From Siphonodentalium dalli (lineage: Eukaryota; Mollusca; Scaphopoda; Gadilida; Siphonodentaliidae): a stretch of DNA of 64,000 nt. How positions within the stretch are numbered: position 1 is the first letter of the stretch; each line of letters opens with the position of its first letter. Below are positions 1 to 15,000 of this stretch, piece by piece. Under the pieces are notes generated by a model. That model saw only the letters and a program-made list of their open reading frames with translations, made no database searches and was not told the DNA's origin. Position numbers and translations under genes: made by a program. Location: positions 10,893,814-10,957,813 of the forward strand of contig CP136063.1 in NCBI GenBank assembly GCA_032622095.1. Reading direction: 5' to 3'.

Positions 1-3000
1 GCGGACCGGGGATCGCCGGAGAGAGGAAGTCGGTAGCCGAGAGGTACTGTACTCGTCTCTCGTGCTAGCGGGTCGAGGATCGCCGGAGAGAGGAAGTCGG
101 TAGCCGAGAGGTACTGTACTTGTCTCTCGTGCTAGCGGACCGGGGATCGCCGGAGAGAGGAAGTCGGTAGCCGAGAGGTACTGTACTCGTCTCGTGCTAG
201 CGGACCGGGGATCGCCGGAGGGAGGAAGTCGGTAGCCGAGAGGTACTGTACTCGTCTCTCGTGCTAGCGGACCGGGGATCGCCGGAGAGAGGAAGTCGGT
301 AGCTGAGAGGTACAGTACTTGTCTCTCGTGCTAGCGGACCGGGGATCGCCGGAGAGAGGAAGTCGGTAGCCGAGAGGTACTGTACTCGTCTCTCGTGCTA
401 GCGGACCGGGGATCGCCGGAGAGAGGAAGTCGGTAGCCGAGAGGTACTGTACTCGTCTCTCGTGCTAGCGGACCGGGGATCGCCGGAGAGAGGAAGTCGG
501 TAGCTGAGAGGTACTGTACTCGTCTCTCGTGCTAGCGGACCGGGGATCGCCGGAGAGGGGAAGTCGGTAGCCGAGAGGTACTGTACTCGTCTCTCGTGCT
601 AGCGGACCGGGGATCGCCGGAGAGGGGAAGTCGGTAGCCGAGAGGTACTGTACTCGTCTCTCGTGCTAGCGGACCGGGGATCGCCGGAGAGGGGAAGTCG
701 GTAGCCGAGAGGTACTGTACTCGTCTCTCGTGCTAGCGGACCGGGGATCGCCGGAGAGAGGAAGTCGGTAGCCGAGAGGTACTGTACTCGTCTCTCGTGC
801 TTGCGGACCGGGGATCGCCGGAGAGAGGAAGTCGAGAGCCGAGAGGTACTGTACTCGTCTCTCGTGCTAGCGGACCGGGGATCGCCGGAGAGAGGAAGTC
901 GGTAGCCGAGAGGTACTGTACTCGTCTCTCGTGCTAGCGGACCGGGGATCGCCGGAGAGAGGAAGTCGGTAGCCGAGAGGTACTGTACTCGTCTCTCGTG
1001 CTTGCGGACCGGGGATCGCCGGAGATGGGAAGTCGGTAGCCGAGAGGTACTGTACTCGTCTCTCGTGCTAGCGGACCGGGGATCGCCGGAGAGGGGAAGT
1101 CGGTAGCCGAGAGGAACTGTACTCTTCTCTCGTGCTAGCGGACCGGGGATCGCCGGAGAGAGGAAGTCGGTAGCTGAGAGGTACTGTACTCGTCTCTCGT
1201 GCTAGCGGACCGAGGATCGCCGGAGAGAGGAAGTCGGTAGCCGAGAGGTACTGTACTCGTCTCTCGTGCTAGCGGACCGGGGATCGACGGAGAGGGGAAG
1301 TCGGTAGCTGAGAGGTACTGTACTCGTCTCTCGTGCTAGCGGACCGGGGATCGCCGGAGGGAGGAAGTCGGTAGCTGAGAGGTACTGTACTCGTCTCGTG
1401 CTAGCGGACCGGGGATCGCCGGAGAGGGGAAGTCGGTAGCCGAGAGGTACTGTACTCGTCTCGTGCTAGCGGACCGGGGATCGACGGAGAGGGGAAGTCG
1501 GTAGCCGAGAGGTACTGTACTCGTCTCTCGTGCTAGCGGACCGGGGATCGCCGGAGAGGGGAAGTCGGTAGCCGAGAGGTACTGTACTCGTCTCTCGTGC
1601 TAGCGGACCGGGGATCGCCGGAGAGGGGAAGTCGGTAGCCGAGAGGTACTGTACTCGTCTCTCGTGCTAGCGGACGGGGATCGCCGGAGAGAGGAAGTCG
1701 GTAGCCGAGAGGTAGCCGAGAGGAACTGTACCCGTCTCTCGTGCTAGCGGACCGGGGATCGCCGGAGAGAGGAAGTCGGTAGCCGAGAGGTACTGTACTC
1801 GTCTCGTGCTAGCGGACCGGGGATCGCCGGAGAGAGGAAGTCGGTAGCCGAGAGGTACTGTACTCGTCTCGTGCTAGCGGACCGGGGATCGACGGAGAGG
1901 GGAAGTCGGTAGCCGAGAGGTACTGTACTCGTCTCTCGTGCTAGCGGACCGGGGATCGCCGGAGAGAGGAAGTCGGTAGCCGATCGGTACTGTACTCGTC
2001 TCGTGCTAGCGGACCGGGGATCGACGGAGAGAGGAAGTCGGTAGCCGAGAGGTACTGTACTCGTCTCGTGCTAGCGGACCGGGGATCGCCGGAGAGAGGA
2101 AGTCGGTAGCCGATCGGTACTGTACTCGTCTCGTGCTAGCGGACCGGGGATCGACGGAGAGAGGAAGTCGGTAGCCGAGAGGTACTGTACTCGTCTCGTG
2201 CTAGCGGACCGGGGATCGACGGAGAGAGGAAGTCGGTAGCCGAGAGGTACTGTACTCGTCTCGTGCTAGCGGACCGGGGATCGACGGAGAGAGGAAGTCG
2301 GTAGCCGATCGGTACTGTACTCGTCTCGTGCTAGCGGACCGGGGATCGCCGGAGAGAGGAAGTCGGTAGCCGATCGGTACTGTACTCGTCTCGTGCTAGC
2401 GGACCGGGGATCGACGGAGAGAGGAAGTCGGTAGCCGAGAGGTACTGTACTCGTCTCGTGCTAGCGGACCGGGGATCGACGGAGAGGGGAAGTCGGTACT
2501 GTACTCGTCTCTCGTGCTTGCGGACCGGGGATCGCCGGAGAGGGGAAGTCGGTAGCCGAGAGGTACTGTACTCGTCTCGTGCTAGCGGACCGGGGATCGA
2601 CGGAGAGGGGAAGTCGGTACTGTACTCGTCTCTCGTGCTAGCGGACCGGGGATCGCCGGAGAGAGGAAGTCGGTAGCCGAGAGGTACTGTACTCGTCTCG
2701 TGCTAGCGGACCGGGGATCGCCGGAGAGGGGAAGTCGGTAGCCGAGAGGTACTGTACTCGTCTCTCGTGCTAGCGGACCGGGGATCGCCGGAGAGGGGAA
2801 GTCGGTAGCCGAGAGGTACTGTACTCGTCTCGTGCTAGCGGAGCGGGGATCGCCGGAGGGAGGAAGTCGGTAGCCGAGAGGTACTGTACTCGTCTCGTGC
2901 TAGCGGACCGGGGATCGCCGGAGGGAGGAAGTCGGTAGCCGAGAGGTACTGTACTCGTCTCTCGTGCTAGCGGACCGGGGATCGCCGGAGAGAGGAAGTC

Positions 3001-6000
3001 TGTAGCCGAGAGGTACTGTACTCGTCTCTCGTGCTAGCGGACCGGGGATCGCCGGAGAGAGGAAGTCGGTAGCCGAGAGGTACTGTACTCGTCTCTCGTG
3101 CTAGCGGACCGAGGATCGCCGGAGAGGGGAAGTCGGTAGCCGAGAGGTACTGTACTCGTCTCGTGCTAGCGGACCGGGGATCGCCGGAGAGGGGAAGTCG
3201 GTAGCCGAGAGGTACTGTACTCGTCTCTCGTGCTAGCGGACCGGGGATCGCCGGAGAGGGGAAGTCGGTACTGTACTCGTCTCGTGCTAGCGGACCGGGG
3301 ATCGACGGAGAGAGGAAGTCGGTAGCCGAGAGGTACTGTACTCGTCTCGTGCTAGCGGACCGGGGATCGACGGAGAGAGGAAGTCGGTAGCCGAGAGGTA
3401 CTGTACTCGTCTCGTGCTAGCGGACCGGGGATCGCCGGAGAGAGGAAGTCGGTAGCCGAGAGGTACTGTACTCGTCTCGTGCTAGCGGACCGGGGATCGC
3501 CGGAGAGAGGAAGTCGGTAGCCGAGAGGTACTGTACTCGTCTCTCGTGCTAGCGGACCGGGGATCGCCGGAGAGGGGAAGTCGGTAGCCGAGAGGTACTG
3601 TACTCGTCTCGTGCTAGCGGACCGGGGATCGCCGGAGAGAGGAAGTCGGTAGCCGAGAGGTACTGTACTCGTCTCTCGTGCTAGCGGACCGGGGATCGCC
3701 GGAGAGAGGAAGTCGGTAGCTGAGAGGTACTGTACTCGTCTCTCGTGCTAGCGGACCGGGGATCGCCGGAGAGAGGAAGTCGGTAGCCGAGAGGTACTGT
3801 ACTCGTCTCGTGCTAGCGGACCGGGGATCGCCGGAGAGAGGAAGTCGGTAGCCGAGAGGTACTGTACTCGTCTCTCGTGCTAGCGGGTCGAGGATCGCCG
3901 GAGAGAGGAAGTCGGTAGCCGAGAGGTACTGTACTTGTCTCTCGTGCTAGCGGACCGGGGATCGCCGGAGAGAGGAAGTCGGTAGCCGAGAGGTACTGTA
4001 CTCGTCTCGTGCTAGCGGACCGGGGATCGCCGGAGGGAGGAAGTCGGTAGCCGAGAGGTACTGTACTCGTCTCTCGTGCTAGCGGACCGGGGATCGCCGG
4101 AGAGAGGAAGTCGGTAGCTGAGAGGTACAGTACTTGTCTCTCGTGCTAGCGGACCGGGGATCGCCGGAGAGAGGAAGTCGGTAGCCGAGAGGTACTGTAC
4201 TCGTCTCTCGTGCTAGCGGACCGGGGATCGCCGGAGAGAGGAAGTCGGTAGCCGAGAGGTACTGTACTCGTCTCTCGTGCTAGCGGACCGGGGATCGCCG
4301 GAGAGAGGAAGTCGGTAGCTGAGAGGTACTGTACTCGTCTCTCGTGCTAGCGGACCGGGGATCGCCGGAGAGGGGAAGTCGGTAGCCGAGAGGTACTGTA
4401 CTCGTCTCTCGTGCTAGCGGACCGGGGATCGCCGGAGAGGGGAAGTCGGTAGCCGAGAGGTACTGTACTCGTCTCTCGTGCTAGCGGACCGGGGATCGCC
4501 GGAGAGGGGAAGTCGGTAGCCGAGAGGTACTGTACTCGTCTCTCGTGCTAGCGGACCGGGGATCGCCGGAGAGAGGAAGTCGGTAGCCGAGAGGTACTGT
4601 ACTCGTCTCTCGTGCTTGCGGACCGGGGATCGCCGGAGAGAGGAAGTCGAGAGCCGAGAGGTACTGTACTCGTCTCTCGTGCTAGCGGACCGGGGATCGC
4701 CGGAGAGAGGAAGTCGGTAGCCGAGAGGTACTGTACTCGTCTCTCGTGCTAGCGGACCGGGGATCGCCGGAGAGAGGAAGTCGGTAGCCGAGAGGTACTG
4801 TACTCGTCTCTCGTGCTTGCGGACCGGGGATCGCCGGAGATGGGAAGTCGGTAGCCGAGAGGTACTGTACTCGTCTCTCGTGCTAGCGGACCGGGGATCG
4901 CCGGAGAGGGGAAGTCGGTAGCCGAGAGGAACTGTACTCTTCTCTCGTGCTAGCGGACCGGGGATCGCCGGAGAGAGGAAGTCGGTAGCTGAGAGGTACT
5001 GTACTCGTCTCTCGTGCTAGCGGACCGAGGATCGCCGGAGAGAGGAAGTCGGTAGCCGAGAGGTACTGTACTCGTCTCTCGTGCTAGCGGACCGGGGATC
5101 GACGGAGAGGGGAAGTCGGTAGCTGAGAGGTACTGTACTCGTCTCTCGTGCTAGCGGACCGGGGATCGCCGGAGGGAGGAAGTCGGTAGCTGAGAGGTAC
5201 TGTACTCGTCTCGTGCTAGCGGACCGGGGATCGCCGGAGAGGGGAAGTCGGTAGCCGAGAGGTACTGTACTCGTCTCGTGCTAGCGGACCGGGGATCGAC
5301 GGAGAGGGGAAGTCGGTAGCCGAGAGGTACTGTACTCGTCTCTCGTGCTAGCGGACCGGGGATCGCCGGAGAGGGGAAGTCGGTAGCCGAGAGGTACTGT
5401 ACTCGTCTCTCGTGCTAGCGGACCGGGGATCGCCGGAGAGGGGAAGTCGGTAGCCGAGAGGTACTGTACTCGTCTCTCGTGCTAGCGGACGGGGATCGCC
5501 GGAGAGAGGAAGTCGGTAGCCGAGAGGTAGCCGAGAGGAACTGTACCCGTCTCTCGTGCTAGCGGACCGGGGATCGCCGGAGAGAGGAAGTCGGTAGCCG
5601 AGAGGTACTGTACTCGTCTCGTGCTAGCGGACCGGGGATCGCCGGAGAGAGGAAGTCGGTAGCCGAGAGGTACTGTACTCGTCTCGTGCTAGCGGACCGG
5701 GGATCGACGGAGAGGGGAAGTCGGTAGCCGAGAGGTACTGTACTCGTCTCTCGTGCTAGCGGACCGGGGATCGCCGGAGAGAGGAAGTCGGTAGCCGATC
5801 GGTACTGTACTCGTCTCGTGCTAGCGGACCGGGGATCGACGGAGAGAGGAAGTCGGTAGCCGAGAGGTACTGTACTCGTCTCGTGCTAGCGGACCGGGGA
5901 TCGCCGGAGAGAGGAAGTCGGTAGCCGATCGGTACTGTACTCGTCTCGTGCTAGCGGACCGGGGATCGACGGAGAGAGGAAGTCGGTAGCCGAGAGGTAC

Positions 6001-9000
6001 TGTACTCGTCTCGTGCTAGCGGACCGGGGATCGACGGAGAGAGGAAGTCGGTAGCCGAGAGGTACTGTACTCGTCTCGTGCTAGCGGACCGGGGATCGAC
6101 GGAGAGAGGAAGTCGGTAGCCGATCGGTACTGTACTCGTCTCGTGCTAGCGGACCGGGGATCGCCGGAGAGAGGAAGTCGGTAGCCGATCGGTACTGTAC
6201 TCGTCTCGTGCTAGCGGACCGGGGATCGACGGAGAGAGGAAGTCGGTAGCCGAGAGGTACTGTACTCGTCTCGTGCTAGCGGACCGGGGATCGACGGAGA
6301 GGGGAAGTCGGTACTGTACTCGTCTCTCGTGCTTGCGGACCGGGGATCGCCGGAGAGGGGAAGTCGGTAGCCGAGAGGTACTGTACTCGTCTCGTGCTAG
6401 CGGACCGGGGATCGACGGAGAGGGGAAGTCGGTACTGTACTCGTCTCTCGTGCTAGCGGACCGGGGATCGCCGGAGAGAGGAAGTCGGTAGCCGAGAGGT
6501 ACTGTACTCGTCTCGTGCTAGCGGACCGGGGATCGCCGGAGAGGGGAAGTCGGTAGCCGAGAGGTACTGTACTCGTCTCTCGTGCTAGCGGACCGGGGAT
6601 CGCCGGAGAGGGGAAGTCGGTAGCCGAGAGGTACTGTACTCGTCTCGTGCTAGCGGAGCGGGGATCGCCGGAGGGAGGAAGTCGGTAGCCGAGAGGTACT
6701 GTACTCGTCTCGTGCTAGCGGACCGGGGATCGCCGGAGGGAGGAAGTCGGTAGCCGAGAGGTACTGTACTCGTCTCTCGTGCTAGCGGACCGGGGATCGC
6801 CGGAGAGAGGAAGTCTGTAGCCGAGAGGTACTGTACTCGTCTCTCGTGCTAGCGGACCGGGGATCGCCGGAGAGAGGAAGTCGGTAGCCGAGAGGTACTG
6901 TACTCGTCTCTCGTGCTAGCGGACCGAGGATCGCCGGAGAGGGGAAGTCGGTAGCCGAGAGGTACTGTACTCGTCTCGTGCTAGCGGACCGGGGATCGCC
7001 GGAGAGGGGAAGTCGGTAGCCGAGAGGTACTGTACTCGTCTCTCGTGCTAGCGGACCGGGGATCGCCGGAGAGGGGAAGTCGGTACTGTACTCGTCTCGT
7101 GCTAGCGGACCGGGGATCGACGGAGAGAGGAAGTCGGTAGCCGAGAGGTACTGTACTCGTCTCGTGCTAGCGGACCGGGGATCGACGGAGAGAGGAAGTC
7201 GGTAGCCGAGAGGTACTGTACTCGTCTCGTGCTAGCGGACCGGGGATCGCCGGAGAGAGGAAGTCGGTAGCCGAGAGGTACTGTACTCGTCTCGTGCTAG
7301 CGGACCGGGGATCGCCGGAGAGGGGAAGTCGGTAGCCGAGAGGTACTGTACTCGTCTCTCGTGCTAGCGGATCGGGGATCGCCGGAGAGAGGAAGTCGGT
7401 AGCCGAGAGGTACTGTACTCGTCTCGTGCTAGCGGACCGGGGATCGCCGGAGAGGGGAAGTCGGTAGCCGAGAGGTACTGTACTCGTCTCTCGTGCTAGC
7501 GGACCGGGGATCGCCGGAGAGAGGAAGTCGGTAGCCGAGAGGTACTGTACTCGTCTCTCGTGCTAGCGGACCGGGGATCGCCGGAGAGAGGAAGTCGGTA
7601 GCCGAGAGGTACTGTACTCGTCTCGTGCTAGCGGACCGGGGATCGCCGGAGAGAGGAAGTCGGTAGCCGAGAGGTACTGTACTCGTCTCGTGCTAGCGGA
7701 CCGGGGATCGACGGAGAGGGGAAGTCGGTAGCCGAGAGGTACTGTACTCGTATCTTGTGCTAGCGGACCGGGGATCGCCGGAGAGAGGAAGTCGGTAGCC
7801 GAGAGGTACTGTACTCGTCTCGTGCTAGCGGACCGGGGATCGCCGGAGAGGGGAAGTCGGTAGCCGAGAGGTACTGTACTCGTCTCTCGTGCTAGCGGAC
7901 CGGGGATCGCCGGAGAGAGGAAGTCGGTAGCCGAGAGGTACTGTACCCGTCTCTCGTGCTAGCGGACCGGGGATCGCCGGAGAGAGGAAGTCGGTAGCCG
8001 AGAGGTACTGTACTCGTCTCGTGCTAGCGGACCGGGGATCGCCGGAGAGAGGAAGTCGGTAGCCGAGAGGTACTGTACTCGTCTCGTGCTAGCGGACCGG
8101 GGATCGACGGAGAGGGGAAGTCGGTAGCCGAGAGGTACTGTACTCGTCTCTCGTGCTAGCGGACCGGGGATCGCCGGAGAGAGGAAGTCGGTAGCCGAGA
8201 GGTACTGTACTCGTCTCGTGCTAGCGGACCGGGGATCGCCGGAGAGAGGAAGTCGGTAGCCGAGAGGTACTGTACTCGTCTCGTGCTAGCGGACCGGGGA
8301 TCGACGGAGAGGGGAAGTCGGTAGCCGAGAGGTACTGTACTCGTCTCTCGTGCTAGCGGACCGGGGATCGCCGGAGAGGGGAAGTCGGTAGCCGAGAGGT
8401 ACTGTACTCGTCTCTCGTGCTAGCGGACGGGGATCGCCGGAGAGAGGAAGTCGGTAGCCGAGAGGTAGCCGAGAGGAACTGTACCCGTCTCTCGTGCTAG
8501 CGGACCGGGGATCGCCGGAGAGAGGAAGTCGGTAGCCGAGAGGTACTGTACTCGTCTCGTGCTAGCGGACCGGGGATCGCCGGAGAGAGGAAGTCGGTAG
8601 CCGAGAGGTACTGTACTCGTCTCGTGCTAGCGGACCGGGGATCGACGGAGAGGGGAAGTCGGTAGCCGAGAGGTACTGTACTCGTCTCTCGTGCTAGCGG
8701 ACCGGGGATCGCCGGAGAGGGGAAGTCGGTAGCCGAGAGGTACTGTACTCGTCTCTCGTGCTAGCGGACCGGGGATCGCCGGAGAGAGGAAGTCGGTAGC
8801 CGAGAGGTACTGTACTCGTCTCTCGTGCTAGCGGACCGAGGATCGCCGGAGAGGGGAAGTCGGTAGCCGAGAGGTACTGTATTCGTCTCGTGCTAGCGGA
8901 CCGAGGATCGCCGGAGAGGGGAAGTCGGTAGCCGAGAGGTACTGTACTCGTCTCGTGCTAGCGGACCGGGGATCGCCGGAGAGAGGAAGTCGGTAGCCGA

Positions 9001-12000
9001 TCGGTACTGTACTCGTCTCGTGCTAGCGGACCGGGGATCGACGGAGAGAGGAAGTCGGTAGCCGAGAGGTACTGTACTCGTCTCGTGCTAGCGGACCGGG
9101 GATCGCCGGAGAGAGGAAGTCGGTAGCCGATCGGTACTGTACTCGTCTCGTGCTAGCGGACCGGGGATCGACGGAGAGAGGAAGTCGGTAGCCGAGAGGT
9201 ACTGTACTCGTCTCGTGCTAGCGGACCGGGGATCGACGGAGAGAGGAAGTCGGTAGCCGAGAGGTACTGTACTCGTCTCGTGCTAGCGGACCGGGGATCG
9301 ACGGAGAGAGGAAGTCGGTAGCCGATCGGTACTGTACTCGTCTCGTGCTAGCGGACCGGGGATCGCCGGAGAGAGGAAGTCGGTAGCCGATCGGTACTGT
9401 ACTCGTCTCGTGCTAGCGGACCGGGGATCGACGGAGAGAGGAAGTCGGTAGCCGAGAGGTACTGTACTCGTCTCGTGCTAGCGGACCGGGGATCGACGGA
9501 GAGGGGAAGTCGGTACTGTACTCGTCTCTCGTGCTTGCGGACCGGGGATCGCCGGAGAGGGGAAGTCGGTAGCCGAGAGGTACTGTACTCGTCTCGTGCT
9601 AGCGGACCGGGGATCGACGGAGAGGGGAAGTCGGTACTGTACTCGTCTCTCGTGCTAGCGGACCGGGGATCGCCGGAGAGAGGAAGTCGGTAGCCGAGAG
9701 GTACTGTACTCGTCTCGTGCTAGCGGACCGGGGATCGCCGGAGAGGGGAAGTCGGTAGCCGAGAGGTACTGTACTCGTCTCTCGTGCTAGCGGACCGGGG
9801 ATCGCCGGAGAGGGGAAGTCGGTAGCCGAGAGGTACTGTACTCGTCTCGTGCTAGCGGAGCGGGGATCGCCGGAGGGAGGAAGTCGGTAGCCGAGAGGTA
9901 CTGTACTCGTCTCTCGTGCTAGCGGACCGGGGATCGCCGGAGAGAGGAAGTCTGTAGCCGAGAGGTACTGTACTCGTCTCTCGTGCTAGCGGACCGGGGA
10001 TCGCCGGAGAGAGGAAGTCGGTAGCCGAGAGGTACTGTACTCGTCTCTCGTGCTAGCGGACCGAGGATCGCCGGAGAGGGGAAGTCGGTAGCCGAGAGGT
10101 ACTGTACTCGTCTCGTGCTAGCGGACCGGGGATCGCCGGAGAGGGGAAGTCGGTAGCCGAGAGGTACTGTACTCGTCTCTCGTGCTAGCGGACCGGGGAT
10201 CGCCGGAGAGGGGAAGTCGGTACTGTACTCGTCTCGTGCTAGCGGACCGGGGATCGACGGAGAGAGGAAGTCGGTAGCCGAGAGGTACTGTACTCGTCTC
10301 GTGCTAGCGGACCGGGGATCGACGGAGAGAGGAAGTCGGTAGCCGAGAGGTACTGTACTCGTCTCGTGCTAGCGGACCGGGGATCGCCGGAGAGAGGAAG
10401 TCGGTAGCCGAGAGGTACTGTACTCGTCTCGTGCTAGCGGACCGGGGATCGCCGGAGAGAGGAAGTCGGTAGCCGAGAGGTACTGTACTCGTCTCGTGCT
10501 AGCGGACCGGGGATCGACGGAGAGGGGAAGTCGGTAGCCGAGAGGTACTGTACTCGTATCTTGTGCTAGCGGACCGGGGATCGCCGGAGAGAGGAAGTCG
10601 GTAGCCGAGAGGTACTGTACTCGTCTCGTGCTAGCGGACCGGGGATCGCCGGAGAGGGGAAGTCGGTAGCCGAGAGGTACTGTACTCGTCTCTCGTGCTA
10701 GCGGACCGGGGATCGCCGGAGAGAGGAAGTCGGTAGCCGAGAGGTACTGTACCCGTCTCTCGTGCTAGCGGACCGGGGATCGCCGGAGAGAGGAAGTCGG
10801 TAGCCGAGAGGTACTGTACTCGTCTCGTGCTAGCGGACCGGGGATCGCCGGAGAGAGGAAGTCGGTAGCCGAGAGGTACTGTACTCGTCTCGTGCTAGCG
10901 GACCGGGGATCGACGGAGAGGGGAAGTCGGTAGCCGAGAGGTACTGTACTCGTCTCTCGTGCTAGCGGACCGGGGATCGCCGGAGAGAGGAAGTCGGTAG
11001 CCGAGAGGTACTGTACTCGTCTCTCGTGCTAGCGGACCGGGGATCGCCGGAGAGAGGAAGTCGGTAGCCGAGAGGTACTGTACTCGTCTCGTGCTAGCGG
11101 ACCGGGGATCGACGGAGAGGGGAAGTCGGTAGCCGAGAGGTACTGTACTCGTCTCTCGTGCTAGCGGACCGGGGATCGCCGGAGAGGGGAAGTCGGTAGC
11201 CGAGAGGTACTGTACTCGTCTCTCGTGCTAGCGGACGGGGATCGCCGGAGAGAGGAAGTCGGTAGCCGAGAGGTAGCCGAGAGGAACTGTACCCGTCTCT
11301 CATGCTAGCGGACCGGGGATCGCCGGAGAGAGGAAGTCGGTAGCCGAGAGGTACTGTACTCGTCTCGTGCTAGCGGACCGGGGATCGCCGGAGAGAGGAA
11401 GTCGGTAGCCGAGAGGTACTGTACTCGTCTCGTGCTAGCGGACCGGGGATCGACGGAGAGGGGAAGTCGGTAGCCGAGAGGTACTGTACTCGTCTCTCGT
11501 GCTAGCGGACCGGGGATCGCCGGAGAGGGGAAGTCGGTAGCCGAGAGGTACTGTACTCGTCTCTCGTGCTAGCGGACCGGGGATCGCCGGAGAGAGGAAG
11601 TCGGTAGCCGAGAGGTACTGTACTCGTCTCTCGTGCTAGCGGACCGAGGATCGCCGGAGAGGGGAAGTCGGTAGCCGAGAGGTACTGTATTCGTCTCGTG
11701 CTAGCGGACCGAGGATCGCCGGAGAGGGGAAGTCGGTAGCCGAGAGGTACTGTACTCGTCTCGTGCTAGCGGACCGGGGATCGCCGGAGAGAGGAAGTCG
11801 GTAGCCGATCGGTACTGTACTCGTCTCGTGCTAGCGGACCGGGGATCGACGGAGAGAGGAAGTCGGTAGCCGAGAGGTACTGTACTCGTCTCGTGCTAGC
11901 GGACCGGGGATCGCCGGAGAGAGGAAGTCGGTAGCCGATCGGTACTGTACTCGTCTCGTGCTAGCGGACCGGGGATCGACGGAGAGAGGAAGTCGGTAGC

Positions 12001-15000
12001 CGAGAGGTACTGTACTCGTCTCGTGCTAGCGGACCGGGGATCGACGGAGAGAGGAAGTCGGTAGCCGAGAGGTACTGTACTCGTCTCGTGCTAGCGGACC
12101 GGGGATCGACGGAGAGAGGAAGTCGGTAGCCGATCGGTACTGTACTCGTCTCGTGCTAGCGGACCGGGGATCGCCGGAGAGAGGAAGTCGGTAGCCGATC
12201 GGTACTGTACTCGTCTCGTGCTAGCGGACCGGGGATCGACGGAGAGAGGAAGTCGGTAGCCGAGAGGTACTGTACTCGTCTCGTGCTAGCGGACCGGGAA
12301 TCGACGGAGAGGGGAAGTCGGTACTGTACTCGTCTCTCGTGCTTGCGGACCGGGGATCGCCGGAGAGGGGAAGTCGGTAGCCGAGAGGTACTGTACTCGT
12401 CTCGTGCTAGCGGACCGGGGATCGACGGAGAGGGGAAGTCGGTACTGTACTCGTCTCTCGTGCTAGCGGACCGGGGATCGCCGGAGAGAGGAAGTCGGTA
12501 GCCGAGAGGTACTGTACTCGTCTCGTGCTAGCGGACCGGGGATCGCCGGAGAGGGGAAGTCGGTAGCCGAGAGGTACTGTACTCGTCTCTCGTGCTAGCG
12601 GACCGGGGATCGCCGGAGAGGGGAAGTCGGTAGCCGAGAGGTACTGTACTCGTCTCGTGCTAGCGGAGCGGGGATCGCCGGAGGGAGGAAGTCGGTAGCC
12701 GAGAGGTACTGTACTCGTCTCGTGCTAGCGGACCGGGGATCGCCGGAGGGAGGAAGTCGGTAGCCGAGAGGTACTGTACTCGTCTCTCGTGCTAGCGGAC
12801 CGGGGATCGCCGGAGAGAGGAAGTCTGTAGCCGAGAGGTACTGTACTCGTCTCTCGTGCTAGCGGACCGGGGATCGCCGGAGAGAGGAAGTCGGTAGCCG
12901 AGAGGTACTGTACTCGTCTCTCGTGCTAGCGGACCGAGGATCGCCGGAGAGGGGAAGTCGGTAGCCGAGAGGTACTGTACTCGTCTCGTGCTAGCGGACC
13001 GGGGATCGCCGGAGAGGGGAAGTCGGTAGCCGAGAGGTACTGTACTCGTCTCTCGTGCTAGCGGACCGGGGATCGCCGGAGAGGGGAAGTCGGTACTGTA
13101 CTCGTCTCGTGCTAGCGGACCGGGGATCGACGGAGAGAGGAAGTCGGTAGCCGAGAGGTACTGTACTCGTCTCGTGCTAGCGGACCGGGGATCGCCGGAG
13201 AGAGGAAGTCGGTAGCCGAGAGGTACTGTACTCGTCTCTCGTGCTAGCGGACCGGGGATCGCCGGAGAGGGGAAGTCGGTAGCCGAGAGGTACTGTACTC
13301 GTCTCGTGCTAGCGGACCGGGGATCGCCGGAGAGGGGAAGTCGGTACTGTACTCGTCTCTTGTGCTAGCCGACCGGGGATCGCCGGAGAGAGGAAGTCGG
13401 TAGCCGAGAGGTACTGTACTCGTCTCTCGTGCTAGCGGACCGGGGATCGACGGAGAGAGGAAGTCGGTAGCCGAGAGGTACTGTACTCGTCTCGTGCTAG
13501 CGGACCGGGGATCGACGGAGAGAGGAAGTCGGTAGCCGATCGGTACTGTACTCGTCTCGTGCTAGCGGAGCGGGGATCGCCGGAGAGAGGAAGTCGGTAG
13601 CCGATCGGTACTGTACTCGTCTCGTGCTAGCGGACCGTGGTTCGACGGAGAGAGGAAGTCGGTAGCCGAGAGGTACTGTACTCGTCTCGTGCTAGCGGAC
13701 CGGGGATCGCCGGAGAGAGGAAGTCGGTAGCCGAGAGGTACTGTACTCGTCTCTTGTGCTAGCGGACCGGGGATCGCCGGAGAGGGGAAGTCGGTACTGT
13801 ACTCGTCTCTCGTGCTTGCGGACCGGGGATCGCCGGAGAGGGGAAGTCGGTAGCCGATAGGTACTGTACTCGTCTCTCGTGCTAGCGGATCGAGGATCGC
13901 CGGAGAGAGGAAGTCGGTAGCCGAGAGGTACTGTACTCGTCTCGTGCTAGCGGACCGGGGATCGCCGGAGGGAGGAAGTCGGTAGCCGAGAGGTATTGTA
14001 CTCGTCTCTCGTGCTAGCGGACCGGGGATCGCCGGAGAGAGGAAGTCGGTAGCTGAGAGGTACTGTACTCGTCTCTCGTGCTAGCGGACCGGGGATCGCC
14101 GGAGAGGGGAAGTCGGTAGCCGAGAGGTACTGTACTCGTCTCTCGTGCTAGCGGACCGGGGATCGCCGGAGAGAGGAAGTCGGTAGCCGAGAGGTACTGT
14201 ACTCGTCTCTCGTGCTAGCGGACCGGGGATCGCCGGAGGGAGGAAGTCGGTAGCCGAGAGGTACTGTACTCGTCTCTCGTGCTAGCGGACCGGGGATCGC
14301 CGGAGAGGGGAAGTCGGTAGCCGAGAGGTACTGTACTCGTCTCTCGTGCTAGCGGACCGGGTATCGCCGGAGTGAGGAAGTCGGTAGCCGAGAGGTACTG
14401 TACTCGTCTCTCGTGCTAGCGGATCGAGGATCGCCGGAGAGGGGAAGTCGGTAGCCGAGAGGTACTGTACTCGTCTCTCGTGCTAGCGGACCGAGGATCG
14501 CCGGAGAGGGGAAGTCGGTAGCCGAGAGGTACTGTACTCGTCTCTCGTGCTAGCGGACCGAGGATCGCCGGAGAGGGGAAGTCGGTAGCCGAGAGGTACT
14601 GTACTCGTCTCGTGCTAGCGGACCGGGGATCGCCGGAGAGAGGAAGTCGGTAGCCGAGAGGTACTGTACTCGTCTCGTGCTAGCGGACCGGGGATCGCCG
14701 GAGAGAGGAAGTCGGTAGCCGAGAGGTACTGTACTCGTCTCTCGTGCTAGCGGACCGAGGATCGCCAGAGAGAGGAAGTCGGTAGCCGAGAGGTACTGTA
14801 CTCGTCTCGTGCTAGCGGACCGGGGATCGCCGGAGAGAGGAAGTCGGTAGCCGAGAGGTACTGTACTCGTCTCGTGTGCTAGCGGACCGAGGATCGCCGG
14901 AGAGAGGAAGTCGGTAGCCGAGAGGTACTGTACTCGTCTCGTGCTAGTGGGCCGGGGATCGCCGGAGAGAGGAACTCGGTAGCCGAGAGGTACTGTACTC

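Noticed and set aside
2458-2676. A 72-codon ORF that recurs at 6,273, 9,475, 12,283 and 17,405
   Set aside because: It starts at GTG inside the satellite, exists only because two short units fall in phase, and recurs through block duplication. It is not a gene.
11094-11303. 69-codon minus-strand ORF with ATG in the satellite
   Set aside because: It is created by a single CATGCTAGC variant in one unit and encodes only the repeat translation.
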